Shown here: one piece after another, positions 37,801-48,300 of the stretch
Layout: every line of letters starts with the position of its first letter
Position numbering within the stretch: the stretch's first letter is position 1
Source of the DNA: Undaria pinnatifida
Lineage: Eukaryota > Sar > Phaeophyceae > Laminariales > Alariaceae
Direction: 5' to 3'
Assembly (NCBI GenBank): GCA_012845835.1
Contig: JABAKD010000028.1
Span: 6,744,296 to 6,808,295 of the forward strand
DNA length: 64,000 nucleotides
Translations under genes and position numbers: made by a program
The notes under the pieces: generated by a model
What the model was told of the DNA's origin: nothing
What the model saw: only the letters and a program-made list of their open reading frames with translations
Databases searched by the model: none

Positions 37801-39245
37801 CCTTGACTCGGGCTGGTGCTACTCGCTTCAACTTGCGTGGCGCACGCGTCGCCGAGTCCATCTTTCTTTCCATTTATCGTTTTTTTTCGCGTGGGTAGGA
37901 CCCGCAGCCCCGGGCAGAAACGCCGGGAAAATAATACGAAATCTTTTCTTTTCCTTGAATATTTTTTTGATATGCGCCGCTATTAAAAAATTGCCCGAAA
38001 ATCGGTTGGCAGCTCTGTGCTTCGCGCGTTCTGCGAGAGCAACGCGTGCTCGCGCTCGACGAACCTTCGTCCCAGCGAGTTGGTGGCTTTGGGCTTACAG
38101 CCGAAAGCTACGTTCGTGGAGTTGCATTCAGCCGAGAGCCGCCAAAGCTACAGCAGGCGTAGCCGTTGTTGACAAAATGGGATCGATACCGCACGCTGCC
38201 GCCGTCGTGTGATACACGCTGCTGGCGAGCGGAGCTAGGAATGCGCCACGCTGACTTGCGGCGAGAAGCAACAGCAGTGACAGCCAAGCCAGCGTCAGCG
38301 CGGTCGCCCCCGTGGCGTATCAGGTTATCCTCGAGCCTGGTATAGATCAGTTTTGTGAGTTCGAATCCCCCCGAGTGCATACTCGTATAAATTCGCGGGG
38401 ACTTTTTTCTTGTGCACAAATTGACTTGCGGAAACCGCGAGAGCGTGGGTTTGCAACACTCGATGAAAAATCGACGAGCAGGGGAATTGCTGAACCCTAC
38501 GAGTACGCGCGATAAAAATTGAAGGCAAGAACCGGGGGGAAGAAGGGAAGATCTGTGACCAAGGCTTGTCCAGAAGCTGGAAAGTAGATACTGTACCTGT
38601 GAAAAAAAAAAATATATATATATACTGTGCTGTGTGGTACCTGGTGTGGGTGTGTGAGCGTGTGGGTGTGTGTTTGGTGGTGGGATGAGCGATGCGATGG
38701 GTTAAAAAACACGTGTAAAACTTTTTCGACTGAGTTTTTCGACTGGATCCCCCAGTCGGAAAACTCAGTCGAAAAAAGTTGAGTCGAAAAAGCCATTTTC
38801 GACTGGGTGTAAGAAAGCCCGATTTGGGCTTCAGTTGAAACAGGCCGTTTTCGACTGACAAATCCGACTGTGTAAGAAATGGCCTAATAGACTCTTCTGG
38901 TACATACGTCGTGTGATATAAAACATTACTACTCGTACAGCAGTATACCTGTGTGAAGGACATTTTCAGGTAGTGCTCCTCCAGCAAGGCGTCGTAGCTT
39001 TTTAGCATGCCTCCGAAAGGGTTTCCCCGGCCCGCATCCCCGGCCCGCCTTTTCGCCGCAGCGAAAAAACCATCACCGCTGCCTTTCGCCTTTGTTACAG
39101 GCGTCTCCGCCTCCCCGTCCGCGCCTGCGCCTCCCTCCTCGTCGACTGCTGCTGCTGCTGCCGCTTCTGCTTCTGTTGCTTCTGCTGCTGCTGCTTCTGC
39201 TGCTGCTGCATCTGCTGCTGCTGCTTCTGCTGCCGCCGCTGCTTC

Positions 39246-39283
<38 letters not shown>

Positions 39284-39797
39284 CTGCTTCTGCTTCTGCT
39301 TCTGCTTCTGCTGCTGCTGCTTCTGCTGCTGCAGTTACTTCTGCCGCCGCCGCTGCAGCTGCTGCTGCTGCTTCCCCAGCAATATCTGTCCCGTCTGCCT
39401 CTTCCTTCCGCTCGTCACCACTATGAGCAGCAGTAATCTCTGCAGGAATGGTTTCATCGACTCCATCGCCATCTCGCTCCCCCTCTTCCGGTTTATTATC
39501 CTCCTCCCCATCCTCCTCCCCATCTCCCCCTTCTTCCTCCTCTTTAAGGCCGGCTGTCTCCTCAGGAGCAATCGCGTCAACACTGCGATCAGATGTTTGT
39601 TCAGCATCCACAGCTGGGAGCTCCTTCTCACCAGCAGCAGCAGCAGCAGCAGCGGCAGCAGCAGGGGCTTCCAACGACCTGTCCTCGTCTTCGTCAACTG
39701 AGACCGTTGGAAGAGGAACCCCTTGCTCCCCTCGCGACGTCGTCGCGCATGACACCGCAAGGAGAAAGAGGACGGACAAGCAGCGAGGAGCCCTCAT
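25640..39797 (-). CDS. Mpv17/PMP22-family membrane protein, 5 exons
   Basis: Exons on the minus strand: 39797-38949, 28941-28821, 28044-27881, 27341-27279 and 25894-25640 (stop TAA). Phases agree at every junction (0, 1, 0, 0), giving 483 aa. Residues 1-25 form a signal-like segment (hydrophobic LSVLFLLAV). Residues 26-250 are acidic and Ala/Glu-rich low complexity encoded by a GCT/TCT trinucleotide tract. The family core starts at SYDALLEEHYLK; the first splice joins it to TALGVVGDTIAQ (the family's GD.(I/L)AQ signature). Exon 3 holds RWYNVVDQ and GPFANGMFLAG, and exon 5 holds the hallmark WPPFHILGFW near residue 401. Mpv17-family proteins are four-helix inner-membrane or peroxisomal proteins, some forming channels. 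The long N-terminal extension suggests an organelle-targeted form, but that is inference. The start is the ATG at 39797, since the frame upstream opens only with GTG. A further short exon before exon 5 cannot be excluded. Confidence 0.85.
25918..26110 (+). repeat. GTT/GGT-rich low-complexity tract
   Basis: Irregular GTTGTTGGTGTTG-type repeats fill most of this stretch in the last intron of the Mpv17-family gene. Frames read from it are artefacts of composition. Confidence 0.85.
27600..27852 (+). repeat. (CAA)n/(CAG)n microsatellite
   Basis: Roughly 250 bp of CAA with CAG and CCA variants, including a pure CAA run near 27767-27830, lies in intron 3 of the Mpv17-family gene. It opens poly-Gln, poly-Thr, poly-Asn and, on the minus strand, poly-Cys/Leu/Val frames, none of which are genes. 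Confidence 0.95.
28195..28330 (+). repeat. Dispersed repeat family A (partial)
   Basis: It follows a long G run and shares ATTGACCCTCGCAC, ATGCCGGGATGGGGTACGTC and ACCAACCAGGCAGACATC with the long copies. It is in intron 2 of the Mpv17-family gene. Confidence 0.7.
28479..28561 (+). mobile_element. TTAA-MITE, copy 1
   Basis: It starts TTAACGCCTTTTAAACTGGA, continues TTACTTGAAGTTAATATAGG and ends TCTAAAGGGGG, where the right TTAA is lost. This is one of at least five short copies of the same ~85-bp sequence. Confidence 0.75.
29250..29600 (+). repeat. GAT-rich minisatellite, ~97-bp units
   Basis: A (GATGATGCTGGC)-type array grades into three long units, each containing GCTATGAYGGTGATATTGAT and CACAAAACTATGATTTT, at 29351, 29449 and 29544. 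The period is 95-98 bp. Confidence 0.9.
32146..32235 (+). mobile_element. TTAA-MITE, copy 2
   Basis: It is flanked by TCAA on the left and TTAA on the right. The interior is TGCCTTTATAACTGGAAACC through TACTTGGAGTTAGTATAGGG to GCTCTAAAAGGGG. It lies in the Mpv17-family giant intron. Confidence 0.85.
32960..33630 (+). mobile_element. Family F, degraded copy plus second copy start
   Basis: 32960-33445 aligns with the internal part of the intact F element (AGAGGCGGTTGGTGTRAGGG-like, GCCGCCAAAGCTACGTT, CACGCTGACTTGCGG). At 33465 a second F sequence begins with CCGCCAGTCGAAAACG and runs through AGGCGGTTGGTGTGAGGG before it is cut off near 33630. The two partial copies therefore sit in tandem. Confidence 0.7.
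34783..35285 (+). repeat. ~225-bp duplication with CAGCAGAAG arrays
   Basis: A (CAGCAGCAGAAG)n array at 34788-34878 is followed by ACGGCAGCAGCAGGACACAC and a ~120-bp flank through GATCAACCCCCTGAAAATGG. The whole block repeats about 225 bp later with a second, shorter array (35055-35112). Serine-rich plus frames and cysteine-rich minus frames come from the array. Confidence 0.85.
35820..36455 (-). repeat. ~120-bp minisatellite with open frame
   Basis: Four to five units of 117-123 bp lie in tandem. Because the length is near a multiple of three, the minus strand stays open for 211 codons and encodes diverged 39-41-aa units with a core like RVGLVHAAPGVREK...AGPA. No signal, splice context or known domain was seen, and a plus frame is also partly open. 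It lies within the Mpv17-family intron, so it is either a chance repeat ORF or an intron-nested gene. Confidence 0.7.
37990..38885 (+). mobile_element. Family F copy split by a SINE
   Basis: F sequence 37990-38304 (CCGAAAATCGGTTGGCAGCT onward) stops after CCAAGCCAGCGTC. It resumes at about 38625 with CTGTGCTGTGTGGTACCTGG and runs to the F right end TGTGTAAGAAATGGCCT. The uninterrupted F element at 40991-41744 shows these halves are contiguous. The left end is missing. Confidence 0.8.
38307..38622 (+). mobile_element. tRNA-derived SINE (family E), copy 2
   Basis: It has the A-box-like GTGGCGTATCAGG, the B-box GAGTTCGAATCC and the same ~230-bp body as the copy at 17754, ending in A(n) then (TA)n. 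It interrupts a family F element. Confidence 0.8.
39130..39390 (-). repeat. Coding trinucleotide tract (Ala/Glu)
   Basis: An imperfect GCT/TCT (minus strand AGC/AGA) trinucleotide array lies inside exon 1 of the Mpv17-family gene and encodes its Ala/Glu-rich linker. The other frames read as poly-Leu and poly-Ser shadows. Confidence 0.85.
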
Positions 39798-40044
39798 GGT
39801 CACAGCTCCAGGCTGTCACACTCTAACTGCACTGCTACACCTCACACCCTGGGCACACACGCACCTGTCAGGTACAAACTGCACATGTGGAATTATGGGT
39901 CACCTCCTCTGAGCCCCGGATCTTGCATGCCTTCACAACTATAGCAACTCCTCGCCTCAAATTGACCGAAAGACGGCCATGTACAGCAGCAGTGTGCTGT
40001 GCTGAGCGGCGCCGGTACCGAACTGGTCGAGTAAGGCGACCAAT
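39798..40044. promoter_or_regulatory. 247-bp bidirectional promoter region
   Basis: The start codons of the Mpv17-family gene (minus) and the exonuclease gene (plus) are only 247 bp apart. Both 5' UTRs and promoters must share this space, unless upstream non-coding exons exist. I see no TATA box. Confidence 0.6.
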
Positions 40045-42334
40045 ATGGCGACCGAGATGGACCAGTCCTTCGGCAAGGTTCTGGAGTCCCACCGCGATTG
40101 GCCGGCTCCGACCTCGATGGCGACGATTCGGGATCCAACGTTTACAGTGCAGAGGTCTTCGCTCGATGCTCCGTTTTTTGCAGAAATGGCCAGTATCCTG
40201 TCCTGCGAGCCGGTGGGCGAGCAGGTATACAAGGATGAACTACTGCTGTACGGTGGTATTGCTTTGTGCTATGATACATGTGTGTATGCTAAGTGCAGCG
40301 ATGTAGTGGACGAGTACGCTGTGCACCATCTTGGCGCTGGGTAAGGAGAGGCCCATCGTACGGCTGTGCGGCTGGCGCTTCGTATACGACTCGTGTATCA
40401 CGCGAAGGTTTAGCTTGGCACGGAACTGACTTGCTGTCTGTCCAGTGTATACCGTCAGTACTACTGTTCTGGCGCCTGGTGCTCACCAGATATCCTGGCG
40501 CACTCGCAGCAGCAACGTACTGGTAGCAGCAGTTGTGGCATGGCATCGTATATCGTTCCATATCATGGTTGATATATATGATAAAGAAGCTGGGCTTGAT
40601 GGCTTTCTTGCGGTTCTACTCGTGTGTGTTGGTGGTGTTGGTCTCAAGTTGGTAGTCTTTCAGCTGGTAATCTTGGTCTTCGGCTTGGAGCGAGCGGTGC
40701 GTATTGCTCCGCAGTTTTCTTACTCTGTGCAGCGCGCAGCCCGTGATACAGCACGGAGTGGAGGTCCCTCTATAGCGCCGGTTGAGCAGTGCCGGTTGCC
40801 CGATATAGCAACTGTGAAATCGCTTCGCACGAATGGGAACAACGTTTTTTAGTGGAAGTATGCGGAGTAAGTGCGGGTTGCCGCTGTATTGCCGGTATCT
40901 CCAACCATTGCAGGCACTACCGACTCTATCAGAGGGATTACCACTGCTGTAGTATCATATTTGTCAGTGGAGAAGGGTGGCGCGTGTATAAGGCCATTTG
41001 TTACACAGTCAGGTTCCGCCAGTCGAAAACGGCCCTCAACGACTGGGCTTTTTTTCGGCTGGATTCTTCTGGTCCTTCTTCTTATCGTCAATCGAGTCGA
41101 TTTTATAGTTTTTGTACTCTTCCTAGAGGCGGTTGGTGTGAGGGAGTACTGCTGTATGGCAGTCGAAAATCGGTTGGCAGCTCTGGGTTTCGCGCGTTCT
41201 TCGCGAGCAACGCGTGCTTCGCGCGCGACGAACCCTCGTGTTGGCGTTGGGCTCAGCCGAAAGCCGCCAAAGCTACGTTCGTGGCGTTGCACTCAGCCGA
41301 GAGCCGCCAAAGCTACAGCAGGCGTAACCGTTGTTGGCAAAAATGCATCGATAACGCGCGCTGCTGCTGTCGTGTGATACACTCTGCTGGCGAGCAGAGC
41401 TAGGAATACGCCACGCTGACTTGCGGCGAGAAGCAGCAGCAGTGATAGCCAAGCCAGCGTGGGCGCTGTTGTATGATACTGCTGTGTGGTACCTGGTATG
41501 GATGTGTGGGCGTGTAGGTGTGTGTTTTGTGGTGGGATGAGCGATGCGATGGGTTCAAAAAACAGGTGGAAAACTTTTTTGACTGAGTTTTCCGACTGGA
41601 GGATCTAGTCGAAAAGGTGTGAGACCCAGTCGAAAAAAGTTGAGTAGACAAATCCCTTTTTCGACTCTTTAAAATGCCCGATTTGGGATTCAGTCGAAGA
41701 AGGTAGTTTTCGATTGACAAATCCGACTGTGTAAGAAAAGACCTAATGCACAATCGTGCATATGCTTTGTGCCACATCCTCGCATCAGCTCTCGCACGTT
41801 CCACCTTCAACCGCCTCCCCCCCCCCTCGCCCCTCCCCCCTTCCTCCCTCCCCCTCCTTCCCCCCCCCCCCCCCCCACCCTCCCCTCCCTCCTTCCCCAT
41901 CCACGTCCGCAGAACATCAAACAGAAAAACCCGTTCGTTATGGTACAACGCCACCTCTCCACCGCAATGAAAAATTTCCTAGCGAATGATCGAATGAACC
42001 CGGCCGCCCGCCGGGCCGTGGCCACAGCATCCCTCAGCCTGTTCAGGAACTCTTGCAGCATTACCGTTCCTTCCAAGCTTTCCAAAATGGCGGCGAACGT
42101 TGTCCTCCAGGCGTTGGATGCCACCAGCAAGGAGCCCTGCAGGGGTGTCGTGCTGGGCTCCGAGGGTTTCCCGGAGTCCCAATTGGCGGCGTTTTTTTTA
42201 GACGCTACCCGGACGGATCCCCCCCCGCCTCCGGCGCCGGCCATTGTGGTGCCTGCCGGCATTGCTGTTAAGGTAACTACGAAGGGGGAGGAGAGGAAAT
42301 GATGGGGAGGGGGGGGGAGGGGAGGGGCGAGGAA

Positions 42335-42378
<44 letters not shown>

Positions 42379-45300
42379 CCCCTGTCTCCCTCCCCCCTCC
42401 GCCCGGCCCTGTTCCCCGACCCCCGCCCTCCGTCCCCGCCCGAACACTAATCTGTGCAGCTCCCTCGATAAGTTAAGCTTCAAATCCCGTGCGTCGAAGT
42501 GTTGCTGTTGTTGTTGTTGTTGTTGTTGTTGTTGTCGTTGTTGTTGTTGATGCTGTTGTTGTCAATGTTCGTGTAATTTTTGTCGTTCTTGTTGTTAGCG
42601 CTGTTGGTACTGATGTTGTATTGTTGCTTTTGCTGATGTTTATCAAGACCGCATGTCTAAAACATCGAACGTCTGCTGCTGCTGCTCTGACACTGGTGCT
42701 TCTATGATGCTGGTGGCGGTGCTGGTTCTCGCTGGTGGCACCGAAAAACAAAACCACACACAAACAACAGATCATCGTCGCGTTCGGGATCGGTAAGGCG
42801 CGACAGGACGCAGTAGCATTGGAGTGGGGAACCCCGACCGTCGCCGACTGCCTCCGCGGCTCCGTGAGGAGAGTAGCCGACCGACTACGGGAGGGCGGCG
42901 AATGGAAGACGATGGCGGAGCTAGTGGAGCACATGCAGACTCCCCGAGGGGTGGACGAGTGCGAGGGGGTCCTGGGGGTCCCGCTAGCGGAGGTGGGGTC
43001 AAGATGTTGAAAGAATATACTGTATAAAAAAACAAAAACGAGTGCGAGGGGGTCCTGGGGGTCCCGCTAGCGGAGGTGGGGTCAAGATGTGGAAAAAATG
43101 TACTTTGAAAAAAAATCAAAAACGCCAACTATTTGTCCAACCCCTAAAAATGTCCTGGTCTAGTTCCAAGTGTTTTTTCGCCCACACCGGGAGTGCCGTG
43201 CTGTCATAACAGGTTTACGTTCGACCGGTTGACTAGTCGATACACAGCTTGTTATTTACTCTTGGACAGGAGCTCGTGTGAAAAATTCACAGTTCAGACA
43301 CTACTATCTTGGGTTTAGTGTGTTTGGGGGTTTCAGTGTTGTCGGGTTACTCCCGCCCTTGACGCCCGTGTGACTTTCCCTCCCTCTCTCCCTCAGTGGT
43401 GGACGACCAATACCTCTTGCCGTGAGTGCACTGCGCATTCCCCTCCTTAACTCCCTCCCTCCCTCCCTCCCTCCCTCCCTGCCCCCCTCCCTTCCCCCCA
43501 CCCTCCGTCCCTCATAGACGACCAACGCCTCTTACCGTGAATGCACTGTGAATCCCCCCCCCCCCCCCCCCCCCCCTACAAATCCCTCCTTTCTTTAGAT
43601 AATAGCTTCGGCGATGCTTGGAGAACACTGGGAGCCGGCGCGGCGTCTGGTGCTGACGGCGGCGCCTGGCGTGCCGCGGCAGACGCTAGCGCGAGCGATG
43701 ATACCCGCGGCTTCGGACGCCGAGGCTTACGACATAGCGACAAGATTGATCGAGGAGAACAATCTGGTGTCCGAATTTCCCGACTACCGCGTCCTTCAGG
43801 TGTTTCTCCGTACCTGGTAGTTTTTTTTCCCTTCTATTTTCCACCGCTTCTGTCTCTGTCTGCCTGCCTGTCTTTCTGTCTTCCTTTTTTTTATGGCACC
43901 TTCGCTGTGAGATCGAGAATTTGCGTGTGATACTTCGATTGCGCGTGCTACGAGGTGTGTATGTCCTCGTGAAGCATATAGGCTGGCGACCCACCTGCTA
44001 GCACCAGGGTTAACCGGACGATTATGCTGTCTTGTCTCGCAGTCTACTCGTCTGCCCATCGCTCTACTGTATCTGCCTGTCTGTCTATTTGTCTCTTGTC
44101 TGCTCCTAACGCGCTCTCTTGCCTCATGCTTCTGGCCTCTTGATGGTCCTGGTGGAATGTCGGATTTCTTGGTGGTTTTGGTGGCGGCGGGTGCGTTCCT
44201 ACAGCAAAAGTCGTGGCTGAAGCAGAAGAAGCGGAAGCTGGAAGCAGTGGTGAAGAAGCCGGGCTGGAAAATGGCGCAGCAGATGCTCGACCGAGGTTCG
44301 CGAAATGAGCACGAACTGAGGATTTGGCTTGTGAGTTTCAGCTATTCTTATTATCGCACGGGAGCGGGCACGGGCGGACGAGGAAAAAAGGCGGGGCGGG
44401 TGGAGGGAGGAGGGGGCGGCGGGGGGGGGGGGGGGGGCTGTGCGGGGGGATGGATTTGAGCAAACGAGGCCGATGTTTTGCACCGCGCGCATAGCGCGTG
44501 CGTGCTCGAGATGCCGGGAAGCTACCCATACGGTTGTTGTGGCTCTGCGTGTCTGAGGTTATGGTTGCCCGACTGGTAAGTTGGCAAACGGAATCGACTG
44601 CCGCCCCTACCCCCCCGACCCCTCTCCCCCTCCCAAATAGAGTACATACAACGCCTCAGCAACCTGCCCCAACCCAAACCAGCTCAACCCAGCTCACCCC
44701 ACTCCGCCCCCGCCGCCTGCCAAGTGGAGCACATGCAGAGCCTCGGCGTCGCCCCCCCCCCCTCTCCCCCCCTCCCCTCCACGCCCCCCCTCCTCCGCCC
44801 CCCGCCCCCCCCCCCGCCCCAGGTGGAGTACATGCAGAGCCTCGGCAATCTTCCCGCAGCTGCGCAACTGATGGACTACTTCGATCTTCATCGAGATCTT
44901 CCCAAGCTCGACCCCAGGCTGGTCGAGGCTTCCGCCCGCAAACGCGCGGCCGCCCACCTCCGCCTGCCTATTAGCGAGTCCCGGGTGGTGCTCGTAGATA
45001 ACATGGGCACCCTAAAGTACGCACAGCAGGCTCTGCGGGACCCTCCCGGGATAGGGGAGCGGGGGGGGGCGCCGGGGGTGAGCTGTGTGGGGCTCGACGT
45101 GGAGTCATGCCCGGTTTCGGCGATGGCGACTCTGCTGCAGGTGTGGTTTGGAGGTGGAGGCGGGGGGTCGGATGGGGTCGGGTGGGACTCGTCGACGGAA
45201 ATGGGTTGGAGGGGGTTAGGGGTGGGGGGGGGTGTACTCAGTTTTTGCATGGCCGTAGTCGTATGACCATGGACCCTCGCATCTCTACTATGCCGGGACG

Positions 45301-48300
45301 GAGCACGTCGGGTTTTCACCAACCAGGTAGACATTGCTGGCACCGAGCGCGAAGCGCCGTGAGGTGTTTGGCGAGTCGCATGAAGGGTGAGTTGCATCCT
45401 TCCGAGAACCGCTCGTAAGATGGACTTTGGCGCCTTGGGCCTGCTTTCTCGCTTGTGGATGGCAGCGCCAATGAGCTACTTTGTTTTCTGGTGTGGCCAC
45501 TCCAGAGACAACAATGGGTATTACTATGTAACTGCCTCGTGGGTGCTTTACCATATTTACACTGCGTGATGCGATCCTTCCCCTTGTGCGGAGTTAGGGT
45601 TCTCCACCACGTACAACATGATCTAACTCGATCACCATCATGGTGACCGCCAAAAACAAAAAACAAAAAAACGGTACCCTGGTCGTCTAGCTCACGCAGT
45701 GATTGGCATGTTTTACAGCGTTGTTGCCAACCAACGCCAACTCCAATATACATATAATATGTTTTACAGCGTCGGTGCCAACCTAGGTCAACTATTATAT
45801 ATATATTTAGTTGGGGGGTTGCTCATTGTCATGCATGCTATATTGTTTTGACTATGGGTGGGGGTGGAGTTGAGTGGGATGGGGTGGGGTGAGGTTTGGT
45901 GTGGTGTGGTCTGGTGTGGTGTGGTGCGTACTGCGAAAATTTCCCCAGACAACGGCGAAAACATGTGTTTTTGTTACATTCTACCTACCTTGGAAATAAT
46001 GAAACTCTATCGCCAAGCGTGTGGGGTGGGGTACGTAGTGAGAAATAACCAAAAACCGGCCATAACTTGTATTTTGTTTTCATGTCTACCTTCCTTGAAA
46101 ATGTCAGCGCTCTATCAAAGCCAGGCACTCCCTAAACGGTGGCTCGCATTGCCGCCCCCCCCCTCCCCTCTTCGCCTCCCTCCCCGCTCCTTGCCCCCAT
46201 GCCCTTCGGTCGTGCAGGTGGCAACCAGCACAGACGTGTTCCTGTTTGACCTCGACGCTATCTGCGGCTACGGTGACAACGGCGACAGCAGGACAAGAGC
46301 TAACGCTACCGGTAGCGCCTACACCAACACTAACCGTAACGATGCTAGTAACAGTAGCAATGGCAATAGCAATAGCAGCAGCAGTAGCAGGCCTCCTTAC
46401 CGGCGAAAACCCCCGCCGCAGCAGCCGCGGCGGCCGCGCCACGACGAGCTCGCCCGATGCTTCGACAGCACGATCGGCGCCCTCTTCGCGTCCCCTCGCA
46501 TCGTCAAGCTCGGCTTCTCGTTCGACAATGACGCGGCCATGCTCCGCAAGACCTGGCCGCACGTCCGAGGATTCCGGCGAGTGGTGGCGGTGTTGGAGGT
46601 GGGGGAGCTAGGGGAGAGCGCGTTCGGGAAGACGACCCCGTCGCTATCGAGCACGTGTGAGGCGTGGCTGGGGAAGCCCCTGGATAAGACGGAGTGCGCA
46701 TCTAAGTGGAACTTGAGGTAATTTGTGGAAACACGGTACAGAGTGGGTACCCCGATTTTTATTAGCACCTAGTGACAAGCCGAAGGAGGCGTTCTTAAGT
46801 TCACATCGCTCATACCTGCGCTGGGAAACTTTATAGTGTTTGGTAGTAGACGGGGCACATGCTAAGGTAGGTAGAGATGCACTTTTTTTTATCCTGGGAG
46901 TTCCTCACATGAGGTAGCCCCCCCCCATTATACCCCCACTCCAACAGAAAAAAATCCCATCCGAGAAACCAAACCCTCGGCCCACGTGCATGCAAGAAAC
47001 TTTTTTTTGGCTAAACAAAACCTTTTTTTTTTTTCTCATGCGATTTGGTTGTTTAGGAGCCGCCACCATTCACCAATTTTTTTTGGCCCCGAAAAAACTG
47101 CGACCTCTGTCGATTGCACGCGTCGCGGGGTATGTCGATTTAGAGCTCTTGTGCTGGGATGCGCTTGATCCTGTTGGGACCGTATGTATTGACCAAAAGA
47201 ATTCGACGATATTGCGATATTTTGAAGCGTCTCTACTGGCCGGTAAGCATGAGCAAGCAGCAGTACTCGAGTAGGATCATGCTGCGCGGGCCCGTCCCGT
47301 AAGAGGCTTTGCTGTTGTTGTCGTTCGGACCTCCAAGTTTGTCGTCGCCAACTGGCAGTGGCCGATGATTCCGTAGTCGTCAGTTTTCGTCGTGAAGTTT
47401 TCCCTCTGAAGCCTGAAAGGGGTTAAATCGGGGCATCCACTGTATTAAAGGTGGCGTTCTCTGTAACGGCGGGCTCTTGGTGGTGGACCCGGACGAGGTT
47501 GTCCCCCCCCCCCGCCCTTCTCTGGCGCGGAAGTGATGAATTCGGTCGAAGCTGTCATCCGATATGCAAGAAAGTACGCGTGAGGGGTGGGAGTCCGCGT
47601 CACAAATTGGTTTCTTAGCAGAATGCAGCCCACCCCTTCATGCGACTCGCCGAGCACCTCACGGCGCTTCGCGCTTGGTGCACGCGATGTCTTGCCCGGT
47701 CGATGAAAACCCCCCGACGTGCTCCGTCGCGGCGTTTTAGTGACGGGAGGGTCTATTATAATACGCATGAAACGAGTGTACCCTCCCCACTTTTTACGAA
47801 AAAGTCCTCCTTAGCTTCAGTTTTTGCTTGTTCTCTATGCCGCGCTGTCGAGAGGTTAATCCGTCACGTTTGTGTGCTGTTTTCGGTTTCGTGTAATGAA
47901 CGGCAGACCGTTGACGGTGGACCAGGTGAGGTACGCGGCGTTGGACGCCCACTGCCTCGTCGGCATTTTCGAGGAGATGCTGCTCGAGAGGCGCGGGGAG
48001 CAGCTGCCGGAAGCAGGTAAGATGGTTGGTTGGTTGGTTGGTTGGTTGGTTGGTTGGATGGGTGGAGAGGGCGTTGTTTGGATGCTTGGTCGGTTAGGTG
48101 ATTGGTTGGTTGGTTGACCAGTTGGTTGGTTGACCAGTTGGTTGGTTGACCAGTTGGTTGGTTGACCAGTTGGTTGGTGTGTTCGTGAGTTGGTTGATGG
48201 GTTGGGCGGTTCGTTAGTTGTTGGGGTGGTTGGTGAATTGGTAGTTGGTTCGTGAGTTGGTAAAGGCGTCCTACATTGTATTGCGTTTTTCACCATGGAT

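Larger units (their letters stand above)
28942..38948 (-). other. 10-kb intron 1 of the Mpv17-family gene
   Basis: The intron is 10,007 bp, with donor CACAG|GTATAC and acceptor TTTTCAG. It contains a GAT minisatellite, a TTAA-MITE, at least three family F pieces with a SINE inside one, two CAG-type arrays and a repeat-built ORF. The stretches 29830-32140, 33715-34760 and 36460-37980 hold nothing I can name. The exon joins support it: the two exons together restore the contiguous Mpv17 N-terminal motif. Confidence 0.8.
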
